Below are positions 18,751 to 27,884 of a stretch of 64,000 bases of DNA, piece after piece. The translations under genes and the position numbers were made by a program. The stretch lies in NCBI RefSeq assembly GCF_011388215.1, contig NZ_CP049989.1, positions 744,001 through 808,000 of the forward strand, in the 5' to 3' direction. The notes below the pieces were generated by a model. The model saw only the letters and a program-made list of their open reading frames with translations, did not search any database and was not told the origin of the DNA. The number at the start of each line of letters is the position of its first letter. Position 1 is the stretch's first letter. Source of the DNA: Hydrogenophaga crocea (lineage in GTDB: Bacteria > Pseudomonadota > Gammaproteobacteria > Burkholderiales > Burkholderiaceae_C).

Positions 18751-19606
18751 CGCGGCCCGCCTGAACCGGCGCACGTTGCTGACCGCGGCACTGTGCGCGG
18801 GCCTGCCTGCGCTGCATGCGCAGGAGCTCAGCGACCTGGCGAAGATCCGCGCGAGCGGGGCGCTCAAGGTGGCCGTGTACAAGGACAACGCGCCGTTTTC
18901 CGACGGCCCCGCCAACGACATGCAGGGCCTGGACGTCGCCCTGGCCGGCGCGCTGGCCAGGCAACTCGGCCTCAAGCTCGCGCTGCTGCCTTTCGACGCC
19001 GGCGAGAACATGAACGACGACCTGCGCAACATGGTCTGGCGCGGCCACTACCTGGGCTATGGCCCGGCCGACGTGCTGCTGCAGGTGCCGGTCGACCGCA
19101 CCCTGATGCAGAAGAACCGGCAGGTGCTGATCTTTGCGCCCTACATGCGCCAGCAGCTCGTGCTCGCGCACGACACGCAACGCATCGCCGAGGTGAACAC
19201 GCCCGAAGACCTCAAGGGCCAGCCGCTGGCGGCCGAGCGCGGCGCGGCCGCGGCGAGCGTGCTCATGGGCCACGGCGGCGGGCTGCTGCGCAACCAGGTG
19301 GCCATCCTGCCCAGCGGCACCGAGGCCGTGCAGGCGGTGCTGGACGGCAAGGCCGCGGGCGCCTACGTGCTGCGCGCGCAGGCCGAGGCGGTGCTGGCGC
19401 GCGCGGGCGCTGCGGGCGGGCGGGTGCGGCTGACGCCGCTGGCCTTCCCGGGCATGGCCGTCAATGGCTGGCCGGTGGGCATGGCGATCAAGGCCGAACA
19501 CAAGGCCCTGGGCCAGGCGATCGAAACCGCGATGGGGCAGTTGCGCGAAAGCGGCGAGCTGCTGGCCTTGTTCAAGGCCAACGGCCTCACGCTGACCGCG
19601 CCCTGA
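18740..19606 (+). CDS. quinoprotein-associated periplasmic substrate-binding protein (MoxJ/XoxJ-like)
   Basis: A 288-residue periplasmic binding protein of the amino-acid ABC-transporter fold, with a signal peptide of about 28 residues. The first lobe begins LRVAVYKDNAPFS-like (here LKVAVYKDN) and includes GLDVALAGALARQLGL. Such proteins beside PQQ dehydrogenases (MoxJ/XoxJ type) help form or activate the dehydrogenase rather than import amino acids; the exact job is uncertain. The GTG start lies inside the end of pedF, so the two are coupled. It ends 26 bp before the convergent large protein gene. Confidence 0.88.
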   Translation: MKSDAARLNRRTLLTAALCAGLPALHAQELSDLAKIRASGALKVAVYKDNAPFSDGPANDMQGLDVALAGALARQLGLKLALLPFDAGENMNDDLRNMVWRGHYLGYGPADVLLQVPVDRTLMQKNRQVLIFAPYMRQQLVLAHDTQRIAEVNTPEDLKGQPLAAERGAAAASVLMGHGGGLLRNQVAILPSGTEAVQAVLDGKAAGAYVLRAQAEAVLARAGAAGGRVRLTPLAFPGMAVNGWPVGMAIKAEHKALGQAIETAMGQLRESGELLALFKANGLTLTAP

Positions 19607-19632
19607 AGGGGGCGGTCGGCTGCCCTGGCGCC

Positions 19633-22600
19633 TCAGGCGCCGAGCCGCTGCACAACCGCGTCGAAGTTGGCCGTGGCGCGGGCAAGTTCGGTCTGCAGCG
19701 CCGACACCGTATTCGACGCGCCTGCGCCGTCGCCCGGTTGGTCTTCAACGACCAGCGGGTGCGCACGCAGCGCGTCAAGCTGCCATTGCAGCGAACGGAT
19801 CCGCTCGACCGCCTGGGCGCCCTGGTCGTGCAGGCTTTGTGCCTTGCCCAGCGCGATGGTCGCCTGCGCGAGCGATTGCTCGGCCTTCATCCGCGTCAGG
19901 GTGGCCTGCCGAAGCGTGGTCGCGCTGTTGCGCATGGCCGCGGCGTTTCGCAGGCTGCTGATCCAGCCGCGGTCCCATTGGCGATGCACCGTCTCGGCGG
20001 CGATCTCTGCCGCTTCCGATGCCTGCAGCGCCTGGCGGGCCGCGGCGACGGCTTGCACGCCTTCGCGGACCTGACGCTGCAGGCGGGCCATGGTGTCGGT
20101 GAAGCGCGTGGGTGCTGTGGCGGCTGCGACCGGTTCATCCGGTTCGGCGGCGTCGCCGGCGCTCAGGCCATGCTGGATGTTCCGTGCAATCTGGCGATCG
20201 GTATCGGCGTCCGCCAGGGCCTGCGCATAGGTGGGGTCTGTGGGCGAGAGGGCGTCCATCTCCGCCTGGGCAGCGGCTTCCTGCTGCCGGGCGGCGTCGC
20301 GCGCCAGTTGCATGATCGCCGGCTCCTGCGTCGGCAGCGCATCGGGCAAAGACAGCTCGACCAGTGCGCTCCATTCTTCCTCGCTGGCCTTGCGCCGGGC
20401 GCGCAAGCGGTCCAGCTGCCCCTGATCGGTGCTGCGTTCGATCCAGCGGTCGAGCTCGATCATCGTCTGTTGGGCCAGCAGCAGTTTGCTGTGTTGCCGA
20501 ATGAGGTTCTCGGCGGCCGCTTCATCGCGCTCCGTGATCATGGGAATGATCGGCTCGATCCCGTCATCGCGCGTGGCAGCCGTGCCTGACGGAGCCGTGG
20601 CCACTTCGGTGGCTTGGGTGCTGTCCGGCGGCGTCGTCGGCGCTTGCGGAACGTCCGTGGTGCTGGCCTCGACCCAGGCGGTCCAGTCGTCGTCGGTTCC
20701 GTTCAGCGCCTTATCCAGGGCTTCGAATGCGGCGTTGGCCGTCGCCGGTTTGCCACGGCCTGCCGTGTTCGCGGGGCTTTGCAAACGCGCCGGCGCTCGG
20801 GCGGCTTGGGCCGAGCGCGCGGCCTGAAGGTCTTGCTCGTTTGCCTGCAAGCGTGCCTCAGCGTCTTGCAGTTGCCGGGTCATCGCGCGCAGGGCGGCGG
20901 CCGTTTTGTCCATGGCCGTTTGCGCACGCTGGATGGCCTCGAGCTTGCCAGGCATGAGTTGCTGCAGGCGCGACTCGCCCGATTTCTGTTCCCGGTTGTG
21001 CGCTTCCACTGCGATCTCGTGGGCCCTTTCGAAGGGTTTGCGGCGGAGCCGCAGTTGTGCAACGTCTGCCTCGGCCCGGTCCACTTTCACGCGAAGCTCG
21101 ATCACCTTCGCCTCATCGCCACGCGTCGGGTCGTTCAAGGCGCTCGTGCGGGCCAGCACCGCGGCTCGGGCCAGTTCGATTTCGCGCAGCCGGTTTTGCG
21201 TCATGTCCACGCGCGTCTCGAGAAGCGCCACCGCATCTGCGGTGGCGGCCCCGGCTTTGCGGTGTGCAAGGGCGCGGGCTTGCGTGAGCTGGGCGCGCAA
21301 CGAGAGCAGGTCGTGGTTGGCGCGTTGCACCTCGGTCTCGAACAATGGGGTTTGCGAAATCGGCGCACGAGGCGCTGCGTTCTTGCGGTCGGCCGATGCG
21401 GGCGCCGACGCCAATGCCTGTCGGGTTTTTTCCACCAGCAGCTGTTGCTCCTGATGCTGCTGTTTGACCCGGGCCACCCAATTCAGCGAAGCATCGGCCT
21501 GCTTGCGCAGCGACGCGCTGCGCTCGCCGTGCAATGTGGTCCAGTCCGTCGAGACTTGGTTGTCGTGCGCCGCGATCCGCTCGGTCGCGATGCGCAGCTG
21601 GTCGAGCTCGACGAGCCTGGCCGAGGCCTCCCGGTGCGCCTCCTCGGCCGCTGCGATGACCTGCACCTCGCCCGCCGTCACCGGCTGGGACTGTCGCTGA
21701 TTGATGTCGGCCAGGAGTTGGTCGAGTTCATCGTCTTCTGCCGGGCGGGCCGCTTCAACCCTCTTTTCCTGCGCAGCGATGTCGGCCAAGGTGATGCGCA
21801 CCGAATCTTCGGCAGCGCGGACGATGTCGTTCAGCCTCTTGCTGCCCTTGCCATGCTCGCTCCGCCATGCGGCGGCTTTTGCGCGCGCCTCGGCCAAGGC
21901 GTTCTGCTGCAGGCCGAGTCGCAGCCGGAGGTTATCGAGTTTCTCCTCGACCGTGCGCGTGCCGGGCGCGGGCTTGGCCGGCAGCGCGGCCCGGGGACTT
22001 TTGCCCGCGTCCCGGGGAAGCGTCGGGGCCGGGATGGCGAGCCGCGCGGTGGCTTCGCCGAGGGCAAGGGCGGTCTCGCGGGCGCGGACGAAGTCACCTT
22101 GATGCGCCTGGTCCGCAGGATCGCCATTGAGCGCCACCGTGCCCGCCTCGCGCTCGCGTTGCAGCGGGTCCGCCGGCGCAGCGAGATCCTCGACCACAAT
22201 CTTGTGGTTGCCCGATGACGGGCGCCGCTGGCGGGCCGCGATGTTTTCCGATAGCCACTCGAAATGCCGAGCGGAGAGCGGGCGCTTCCGGGGCAGTGGC
22301 GAGGCCGATGGCCAACCGATGGCGGCCGAGGCGGCATCGAAGTCCCCGCTGGTGTCGTCTGCGGTTTCGGGTGCGGTCCCCGGCAACTGGGGCAGGGCGT
22401 TTGGGCCATCGCCGGTGTTGATGGCGCCTGTCGCCACCGGCGCGGTGTCGGCCACCGCGGCGGCGCTGGCGTTCGATGCGGCCAGGCCCGCCGATGCCGG
22501 GGCTCGGAGCCTCAGCATCAGCTGCATGGCACGACGCGCCTTGGCGGGATCGTCGGCGCCCAGGCGGGCCAGCCGATAGAGCTGCGCGGTCTGCTGGTCT

Positions 22601-23823
22601 GGTGCCGTCAGCGCATGGACCATGCCGAGCACTGCGCAGCCCATTGCCTGCAGCCGGGCGCAGCCGGCATCGGCCAGGGCGGGGTCTGCTTGCTGAAGCG
22701 TGAGCAGTTCTTTGGCGAGTGCGTGAAGCTTGGCCAGCACCTCCTCGTAGCTCTTCACCGCCTGCTGGCAGCCCTTTGCCAGCTCACGGTTGGCCGCCGC
22801 TACCTCGTCCGGGCGGTGGGCCGGATGCGCGAGGCGTTTGGCTTCGCGCTTCGCCGCTTGCTTTTCTGCCTTCTTCACCGCATTGGCCAGTTCCTGCAGC
22901 GGCTGCATCGCGGTTCTTGCTTCGTCATTCAAAGCCGAGAGGCGTTGGGGGATGGCCAGCAGGTAGGCCATGCCAATGGACAGGTCGAGGTCGAGGGTGG
23001 GGTGGCGATGGCGCAGCGCGGTGCTGTGCCCGAGGCCAGCTACCGATTGGCTGGTGGGTGACCGACGCACGACCTGGCCCAGGCGCAAGAGAAACCGGGC
23101 CCGGGACAGTTCGGGCACAGCGTGGCGCGCGTCTGCTCCGGCGCGTTGAGCCTGCGGAGCGGTTTCACCCTTGATGAAATACAGCTGCGCTCGCTGAGCC
23201 AACGCGGTGGCCTCTTTCAGTGCGACGCGGGCCGGCGTTTGAGCGCTTTGTGGCGCGCGGTTGAGCGCCACGGACCCGGCGGTGCGCGCAAAGTCGGTCT
23301 CGTCGCGGATGTCCGCTTTGCGGAGCCGGGTCTGGGCGTCCAGCGAGCGCTGGAGCAGCGTTTGGGTGGCGGCGGCCGACTCGCTCTGGATGGCCTCTGA
23401 CAAGGCCTGCAGCGGAGCGGCGAGGTCGCTGACCCGCAGGGGTCCCGCGTCCGCATGGGCTGCCCAGTCCTGCAAGGCCTTCAGCGCATTTCGAACCGCA
23501 CTCGCGCGCTGACGGTCGGCCGGCTTGAGGTTGTTTCTGAGGCCCTCGATGGCGGGGTGTGCCATGGCGGCGGCCAGCAGGTTGTTGACCACCGCCCTGG
23601 ATTCGCGGTCGGTGCGGTCGGGCGCCCGGCGGCCCAGGGCCACCTGCAGGCGCCGGATGGCGCCACCGCCGGTGGTGACCACATTGGCGCCTTGTCCGTT
23701 TCGTTTGACGTGCAGCCGGGCGTCGGGCTTACGGCCGGCCTTGTCGCCCAACCATTGCGCCACATGCGGGATGCTGATGTCGGCGGGGGTGACGATCGGT
23801 GCGCGCGAGGATGAGGCTTTCAT
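19633..23823 (-). CDS. very large coiled-coil protein, candidate type III effector
   Basis: A 1396-residue protein with no signal peptide and no domain I recognise. It is mostly alpha-helical and rich in Ala, Gln, Arg and Glu. Long heptad-like helices are seen at about 340-480, 680-800 and 850-1070, broken by Pro/Thr-rich linkers (near 515-560 and 1110-1150). The first residues (MKASSSRAPIVTP) are Ser/Pro-rich, as in type III secretion signals. It follows, by 83 bp, a CesT-like chaperone gene on the same strand. The arrangement repeats at 25278-28373. I infer a secreted effector; a structural or filament role is an alternative. The ATG at 23823 is chosen over in-frame starts up to 23988, which lie in Arg/Pro-rich low-quality sequence. 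Confidence 0.75.
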   Translation of the reverse strand: MKASSSRAPIVTPADISIPHVAQWLGDKAGRKPDARLHVKRNGQGANVVTTGGGAIRRLQVALGRRAPDRTDRESRAVVNNLLAAAMAHPAIEGLRNNLKPADRQRASAVRNALKALQDWAAHADAGPLRVSDLAAPLQALSEAIQSESAAATQTLLQRSLDAQTRLRKADIRDETDFARTAGSVALNRAPQSAQTPARVALKEATALAQRAQLYFIKGETAPQAQRAGADARHAVPELSRARFLLRLGQVVRRSPTSQSVAGLGHSTALRHRHPTLDLDLSIGMAYLLAIPQRLSALNDEARTAMQPLQELANAVKKAEKQAAKREAKRLAHPAHRPDEVAAANRELAKGCQQAVKSYEEVLAKLHALAKELLTLQQADPALADAGCARLQAMGCAVLGMVHALTAPDQQTAQLYRLARLGADDPAKARRAMQLMLRLRAPASAGLAASNASAAAVADTAPVATGAINTGDGPNALPQLPGTAPETADDTSGDFDAASAAIGWPSASPLPRKRPLSARHFEWLSENIAARQRRPSSGNHKIVVEDLAAPADPLQREREAGTVALNGDPADQAHQGDFVRARETALALGEATARLAIPAPTLPRDAGKSPRAALPAKPAPGTRTVEEKLDNLRLRLGLQQNALAEARAKAAAWRSEHGKGSKRLNDIVRAAEDSVRITLADIAAQEKRVEAARPAEDDELDQLLADINQRQSQPVTAGEVQVIAAAEEAHREASARLVELDQLRIATERIAAHDNQVSTDWTTLHGERSASLRKQADASLNWVARVKQQHQEQQLLVEKTRQALASAPASADRKNAAPRAPISQTPLFETEVQRANHDLLSLRAQLTQARALAHRKAGAATADAVALLETRVDMTQNRLREIELARAAVLARTSALNDPTRGDEAKVIELRVKVDRAEADVAQLRLRRKPFERAHEIAVEAHNREQKSGESRLQQLMPGKLEAIQRAQTAMDKTAAALRAMTRQLQDAEARLQANEQDLQAARSAQAARAPARLQSPANTAGRGKPATANAAFEALDKALNGTDDDWTAWVEASTTDVPQAPTTPPDSTQATEVATAPSGTAATRDDGIEPIIPMITERDEAAAENLIRQHSKLLLAQQTMIELDRWIERSTDQGQLDRLRARRKASEEEWSALVELSLPDALPTQEPAIMQLARDAARQQEAAAQAEMDALSPTDPTYAQALADADTDRQIARNIQHGLSAGDAAEPDEPVAAATAPTRFTDTMARLQRQVREGVQAVAAARQALQASEAAEIAAETVHRQWDRGWISSLRNAAAMRNSATTLRQATLTRMKAEQSLAQATIALGKAQSLHDQGAQAVERIRSLQWQLDALRAHPLVVEDQPGDGAGASNTVSALQTELARATANFDAVVQRLGA

Positions 23824-23906
23824 GGGAATCGACGTGTGTTGGCGGGTTGGTCGGTGCAGTGCCGGGCGGCGACGCGCTGCAGCGGGCGTTGTGGAGGCGG
23901 CTGGGG

Positions 23907-24374
23907 TCAGGCCCGCTCGGCAAGAGGGGCCAGGGCGGCTTCGGGTGGCATGGGTTCTTGGGCCATGCCCTGCAGGGCCAGCACCCACAAGGCACGTACC
24001 GCGCCGAAGCGCGCCAGGGCGTCGGTCAGCGGCTCGTCGGCGAGCGCCGCTGCCGGCAGTTCGGTCATCAGCAGCAGGTCGCCCTCATCGGGGTCGCGGG
24101 CCACGCGCACCCCGCCGTTGTGCTGCCACTGGGCGTTGTAGGTCAGTGCGGTCTGGCAGGCCAGCAGTTCGTGTCCGGGCGCCGGCTGACCCAGGGGCGC
24201 CGTGAGCACCAGCCGCGGCGGGGCAGGCGCCCATTCGACCAGCAGCGGCTCTTTGCCGAGCGCCTCGATCAGCCAGGCCGCATCGTCAAGCCGTGTCACT
24301 GCACCCAGGTCGGGCTGCGCTTGAACGGCGTCATTGAGGGCGACGTCGATGTCGTGGGCGTTCTGGGACGGCAT
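23907..24374 (-). CDS. CesT-like type III secretion chaperone (copy 2)
   Basis: A 155-residue acidic protein. The core RLVLTAPLG, the following helix with NAQW, and the beta strand EGDLLLMTELP followed by a long C-terminal helix (LARFGAVRALWVLAL) are the pattern of the CesT/Tir-chaperone fold, a small dimer that binds the N-terminal part of one effector. It is clearly paralogous to the gene at 27885-28373, sharing the VTRLD, PPRLVLTAPLGQP, NAQW and LLMT-LPA blocks. It lies directly before the 1396-residue candidate effector. A 34-bp element shared with the other copy lies 50-83 bp upstream. Confidence 0.78.
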   Translation of the reverse strand: MPSQNAHDIDVALNDAVQAQPDLGAVTRLDDAAWLIEALGKEPLLVEWAPAPPRLVLTAPLGQPAPGHELLACQTALTYNAQWQHNGGVRVARDPDEGDLLLMTELPAAALADEPLTDALARFGAVRALWVLALQGMAQEPMPPEAALAPLAERA

Positions 24375-24423
24375 GGGCGCACTCCAGCGGGTGGGATGTG
24401 CGTGTGTGCCGCGCCACTAACGC

Positions 24424-24457
24424 CCGATCCGGGCTTAACCCATCATGGCTCGGTCAA
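24424..24457 (-). promoter_or_regulatory. conserved 34-bp upstream element, copy 2
   Basis: This element matches the one at 28422-28455 in 30 of 34 positions and lies at nearly the same distance (50 bp against 49 bp) from the start of its chaperone gene. Reading in the gene direction it begins TTGACCGAG and ends TTAAGCCCGGATCGG in copy form. It may be a promoter or activator site controlling both chaperone-effector units, or may just be part of a recent duplication. Confidence 0.6.
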
Positions 24458-24560
24458 CGGTCTGTGGCGGTCGACCGTTCGGCGAGGGCCCTTGCGGCGG
24501 CTGACCGCCATTCAGCTTGAACCGGGTCCCGCAGCCTCTGCGGCGTTGACCCGATTGGCA

Positions 24561-25197
24561 TCACCGATCGGGGGCCTGCTTGGTCTGCCGAACGATCTCG
24601 TTCAGCACGGTGTCTGCCTGCGGGCCCGCGGCCGAATGGATCCACGGCGCTGCCTGGGCGGGATCGGTCTGGCCCTGCCGGGCCGGTGCGTAAGCCTGCG
24701 CACAGGGCAGGTCTATTTCCGTTTCGCCATGCGCCAGTGTCAGAAACGCCTCAGCCAGCCGGGTAAGCACCATGCGGTCTTGTGGGTGCAGGCCGACGCC
24801 TTGGGCTGCCTGTGCCAGGTCCTCGCCCAAGGCCGTGCATGTGTCGATGCAGGCTTTGGTTTTCTTCGTCAACTCGGTGCAACACCGCGTGAAGGCGGTG
24901 CGCGCTTTGGCCAGGGCCTGGGGCAGGGACGCAGGGGCCACGCACTGGGCTTGTTCGCGGCGGGTGGCTTTCAGCCGCTGCGCCAGGTGGGCGTCGCGCA
25001 CCAGGGCGTCGAGCTGCTGCAAAGCGCCTGGCCATGAAGTCGCCCAGACCGACCTTTCGCAGTTTCAGCTCGGTCCGCTGGCCGCGGGCCCGAACGTCGA
25101 AGATCTTGCCGTGGTTCTTTTCGGAATGGCTCCAGGTGAGCAGCTGCGGAACCAGGCTCGAAGGGAGGGGGCGTGAGAGGGTGTTGTGCGCGGGCAT
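24561..25197 (-). pseudogene. frameshifted gene between the two chaperone-effector units
   Basis: Two frames join into one plausible protein of about 210 residues. The first, from the ATG at 25197, reads MPAHNTLSRPLPSSLVPQLL and has good coding character to about GLGDFMA (near 25030), after which it turns Arg/Pro-rich. The second, ending at 24561, has good character from LQQLDALVRDAH (near 25022) onward, with Cys residues in CCTELTKKTKACIDTC. The lengths differ by one base, so a frameshift near 25020-25034 is needed. No homopolymer is present at that site. The Ser/Pro-rich N-terminus and location suggest a third effector-like gene. Sequencing error, decay and two separate genes are all possible. 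Confidence 0.5.
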
Positions 25198-25277
25198 GGC
25201 CGGGGAGGGTGTTCGCTTCTGCTTGTGGGTGACGCACGCAGGCCCGATCTGCCCGACGGGCTGGAGGCTTGGCCTGA

Positions 25278-27845
25278 TCAGGACTGCTCGTCAGGCGCTG
25301 GTGTGGGCCGGGACATCTGTCTCTCGAACCTGGCGATCTGGAATGCCTCTGCGGCCTCTTGAAAGACCGCATTCATGTCGGCCTGTATGCGCTCGTGGAT
25401 ATCGCAGACCAACCTTGCGGTCTCGATCTGGGTGCGCTCCTCAGCGCCCTTGCCATGCGGTTCGCTCTCCAGATTTTTCAGAACCTCGGCAGCCTCGGCG
25501 GCCTCCTCCTGCGCTTCCTGTGCAAGCACCTCACAGTCGCTCAAGTACGACCCGGTGCTGAAGGCCACAAAGCCCAGGACCTGCCTGCTTTGCAACAGCG
25601 CGTGATGGCGTTGCGCCGCGAGCAAATCGGCCCGCACTCGCTGGATCTGCGCGGCGCGCACCGCGTTGTCGACGTTGCTGCTTGTGCTCGCCTGACGCGG
25701 CAACACAAGCTGAAGGCGGTTCTGCGCGGTCTTGCCGCTCACGTCGCTGGTGTTCTTCGAAGCCAGGAGCTTCTGCAAGGTGTCGGTGAGGACATTGATC
25801 TTGATCTCGGCGAACCGCAGTTGTGGCGGCCTCGGCGCCGGGACTTGCTCAACCATTCGGGGCGACACGGCGGGCGAAACGGGCTGTGGCTCCTCAGCCC
25901 AGGCTTCGTTCTCCGCGTGTTCGATGTCTAGCGGCTGCAGCGGTTGATGGGCATCGTCAAAGGTGTCGCGATCCTCTGGTTCCGGAAACGCCGCCGCATT
26001 GCCTTCGTCTGCTTCCAACGGGGCTGGATCGCTGACCACGTTGTCGTCAATGCGTGCCGCCTCGTCGGCATTGAACGCGACCCAAGCCTCCCGCACGACC
26101 TGTTCCATTTCGGCGTGTATGCGATTGCTGATCTTTAGGACCAAGCGGGCTGTCTCAGCGCGGGCGAATTCCTCGGAGCCACCTTGCGATGCGCCCTCCA
26201 TGCGATTCAGAACCTCGGCGGCCTTGTCGGCATCGTTCTTCGTGTCCTGTTCGAACCGCTGGCATTCGCTCAGGTACGAGTTGGCCGTGAATGCCGAAAG
26301 GTCAGGGATCTGCGTGCTTTGCAACAGCGTGAGATGGCGTTGTGCAGCGAGCGAATCGGCGCGCACGCGCTGAATTTGGGCCGTGCGAATCGCGTTGTTG
26401 ACGTCTTTGCTCTTGCTCGCCTGGCGCGGCAACAGATCCTCGAGGCGCTTCTTCATGGCCTTGCTGCTCGCACTGCTTGTCTTCTGCTGCGCCTGGAGCT
26501 TTCGCAATTCTTCCCCAAGGATACGAACCTTGATCTCGGCGAGCCTCAGCGGCGGCGACAACGGTGCCTGGACTTCGTCGGTTTCCGGCGGCTCAAGCTC
26601 GAACAAGACCGGATCGATCCTGCTGCCTTGCGTCTCGAGGTCGTCCGTGAAGTACGGCTCGCCGCGCAACAGCCGCAAGGCCATTTGCTGCCGATCACCG
26701 TCGGAACTGCAGCCCATGGTGGCCACCTGGTACAGGGCACCCTGATAACTGTCGGGCGCGCTCAGGAAGGGAATCAGCTTCTTCAGAATGCTCTCGCCAT
26801 AGGTGCGAAGCGCGACGCGCTCACTGGGGAGCAAGCTGATGGACAAGGCGTGCGTGCGCATCAGCCGGATGGCCAGTTCTCCCAGGTCTTTGATCGCCGC
26901 GTCGTGAGCCTGGACCAGTGCTTGGGATGCTGCGTGGAACGCATGCGCGTCGCTGTTTTTGGCGGCTTCTTCGGCCTGCAGTCTGCGTTCAGCGAGGCCT
27001 TGCAGAATGCTCGCAGGCTGGTCGATCCAACGCTTCTGGAGCAGCATGCCTGCATGGTAGAACCCGTTGCGCCGATAGGGATCTCGGGTCAGCTTCTTCT
27101 GTTCCCGAAGCAGCCGTGTCTTCTCTTGCGGCGTGTTGTTGGCTCCGAGGAGCGCTTGTTCGCCGAGGGCTTCGAAGTACCGTTTGGCTCGGTATTGATG
27201 GAGCTTGAAGGTGCGGCGGTCTGCTTTGCTGGCGGTCTTGTCGGCCTTTTGAGCTTCTTGAGGCGTGCGGAAAGCGCCGAAGGCCTCGAAGTCGATGCGA
27301 AATGCATTCAGCAGGTCGTTCTCGGCGGCGTCCACCAGCACTTTTGCAATGGCTCGGACATCCGGCGATTTTTGTGACATGCGCCGCAGACCGGCATGGG
27401 CCTCCGTGGCGGCAGCCGCGGTCTCCTCGGCGATCTCGGATTCGGTGGTCAACAGCGCCCCATTGACCAGCTTCATTTTCTCAGCCACCTCCTGCGCGCT
27501 GAACTGGACCTTTTCGTCTTTCGAGAGCCACCGGATCAGGTCCAGGGCGGCATTGAAGGGCAGGAGATCGTTTTTGCGGATGGCGATGCCATTGATGCCG
27601 GTTCCCGCTTCATCGACAAGGCTCTGGATCGCGAGATGCACCGGGCCTTTCGCGGGCTCCTCCACCCGGGCGCGCCAGCGGGCCCGCATGCGCTGCAGGA
27701 AGCTCGGGGTCGGTCGCGCCTTGGTGTGCCGCGCGGCGGCCGCGGGCTCGGCCATGGCCTTGATGTTCGGGCTGGTCTTGTCGCTGACCTGGCTTCGGGG
27801 CTGCGAAGGGCCATTGCGGAGGGAGGAGAGGGTGTTCTTGAACAT
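25278..27845 (-). CDS. 855-residue protein with internal duplication, candidate type III effector
   Basis: A helical protein with no signal peptide and no domain I recognise. The first 50 residues are rich in Ser, Pro, Asn and Thr (MFKNTLSSLRNGPSQPRSQ), as in type III secretion signals. Residues about 60-430 form a helical region (QSLVDEAGTGINGIAIRK, FRIDFEAFGAFRTP). Residues about 433-595 and 676-842 are two copies of the same helical module, joined by an acidic and Pro-rich linker (about 600-675). It follows a CesT-like chaperone gene by 39 bp on the same strand. Base composition is visibly lower in GC than the neighbours. I infer an effector; function is unknown. Confidence 0.78.
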   Translation of the reverse strand: MFKNTLSSLRNGPSQPRSQVSDKTSPNIKAMAEPAAAARHTKARPTPSFLQRMRARWRARVEEPAKGPVHLAIQSLVDEAGTGINGIAIRKNDLLPFNAALDLIRWLSKDEKVQFSAQEVAEKMKLVNGALLTTESEIAEETAAAATEAHAGLRRMSQKSPDVRAIAKVLVDAAENDLLNAFRIDFEAFGAFRTPQEAQKADKTASKADRRTFKLHQYRAKRYFEALGEQALLGANNTPQEKTRLLREQKKLTRDPYRRNGFYHAGMLLQKRWIDQPASILQGLAERRLQAEEAAKNSDAHAFHAASQALVQAHDAAIKDLGELAIRLMRTHALSISLLPSERVALRTYGESILKKLIPFLSAPDSYQGALYQVATMGCSSDGDRQQMALRLLRGEPYFTDDLETQGSRIDPVLFELEPPETDEVQAPLSPPLRLAEIKVRILGEELRKLQAQQKTSSASSKAMKKRLEDLLPRQASKSKDVNNAIRTAQIQRVRADSLAAQRHLTLLQSTQIPDLSAFTANSYLSECQRFEQDTKNDADKAAEVLNRMEGASQGGSEEFARAETARLVLKISNRIHAEMEQVVREAWVAFNADEAARIDDNVVSDPAPLEADEGNAAAFPEPEDRDTFDDAHQPLQPLDIEHAENEAWAEEPQPVSPAVSPRMVEQVPAPRPPQLRFAEIKINVLTDTLQKLLASKNTSDVSGKTAQNRLQLVLPRQASTSSNVDNAVRAAQIQRVRADLLAAQRHHALLQSRQVLGFVAFSTGSYLSDCEVLAQEAQEEAAEAAEVLKNLESEPHGKGAEERTQIETARLVCDIHERIQADMNAVFQEAAEAFQIARFERQMSRPTPAPDEQS
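25320..25820 (-). repeat. second copy of the internal module of the 855-residue protein
   Basis: This stretch encodes residues of about 676-842. It aligns without large gaps to residues 433-595. Shared blocks are LR-AEIK at the start, LPRQAS, AQIQRVRAD, LAAQRH, SYLS-C and ETARLV. The match is clear in protein but diverged in DNA, so the duplication is old. Confidence 0.8.
26061..26549 (-). repeat. first copy of the internal module of the 855-residue protein
   Basis: This stretch encodes residues of about 433-595 and is the partner of 25320-25820. It contains the same order of blocks: LRLAEIK, LPRQAS, AQIQRVRAD, LAAQRH, SYLSEC and ETARLV, with predicted long helices between them. Confidence 0.8.
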
Positions 27846-27884
27846 GGCGCGTGCAGGGTGCGTTGGCTCGATGGCGGCGCGGGC

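Noticed and set aside
19624..19640. Short hairpin GGCGCC-TCA-GGCGCC at the end of the 1396-residue gene
   Set aside because: It includes the stop codon and has no T run, so it is not called a terminator.
25034..25561. Plus-strand frame spanning the gap between the frameshifted gene and the 855-residue gene
   Set aside because: It overlaps good coding sequence on the other strand and is unlike any protein I know.
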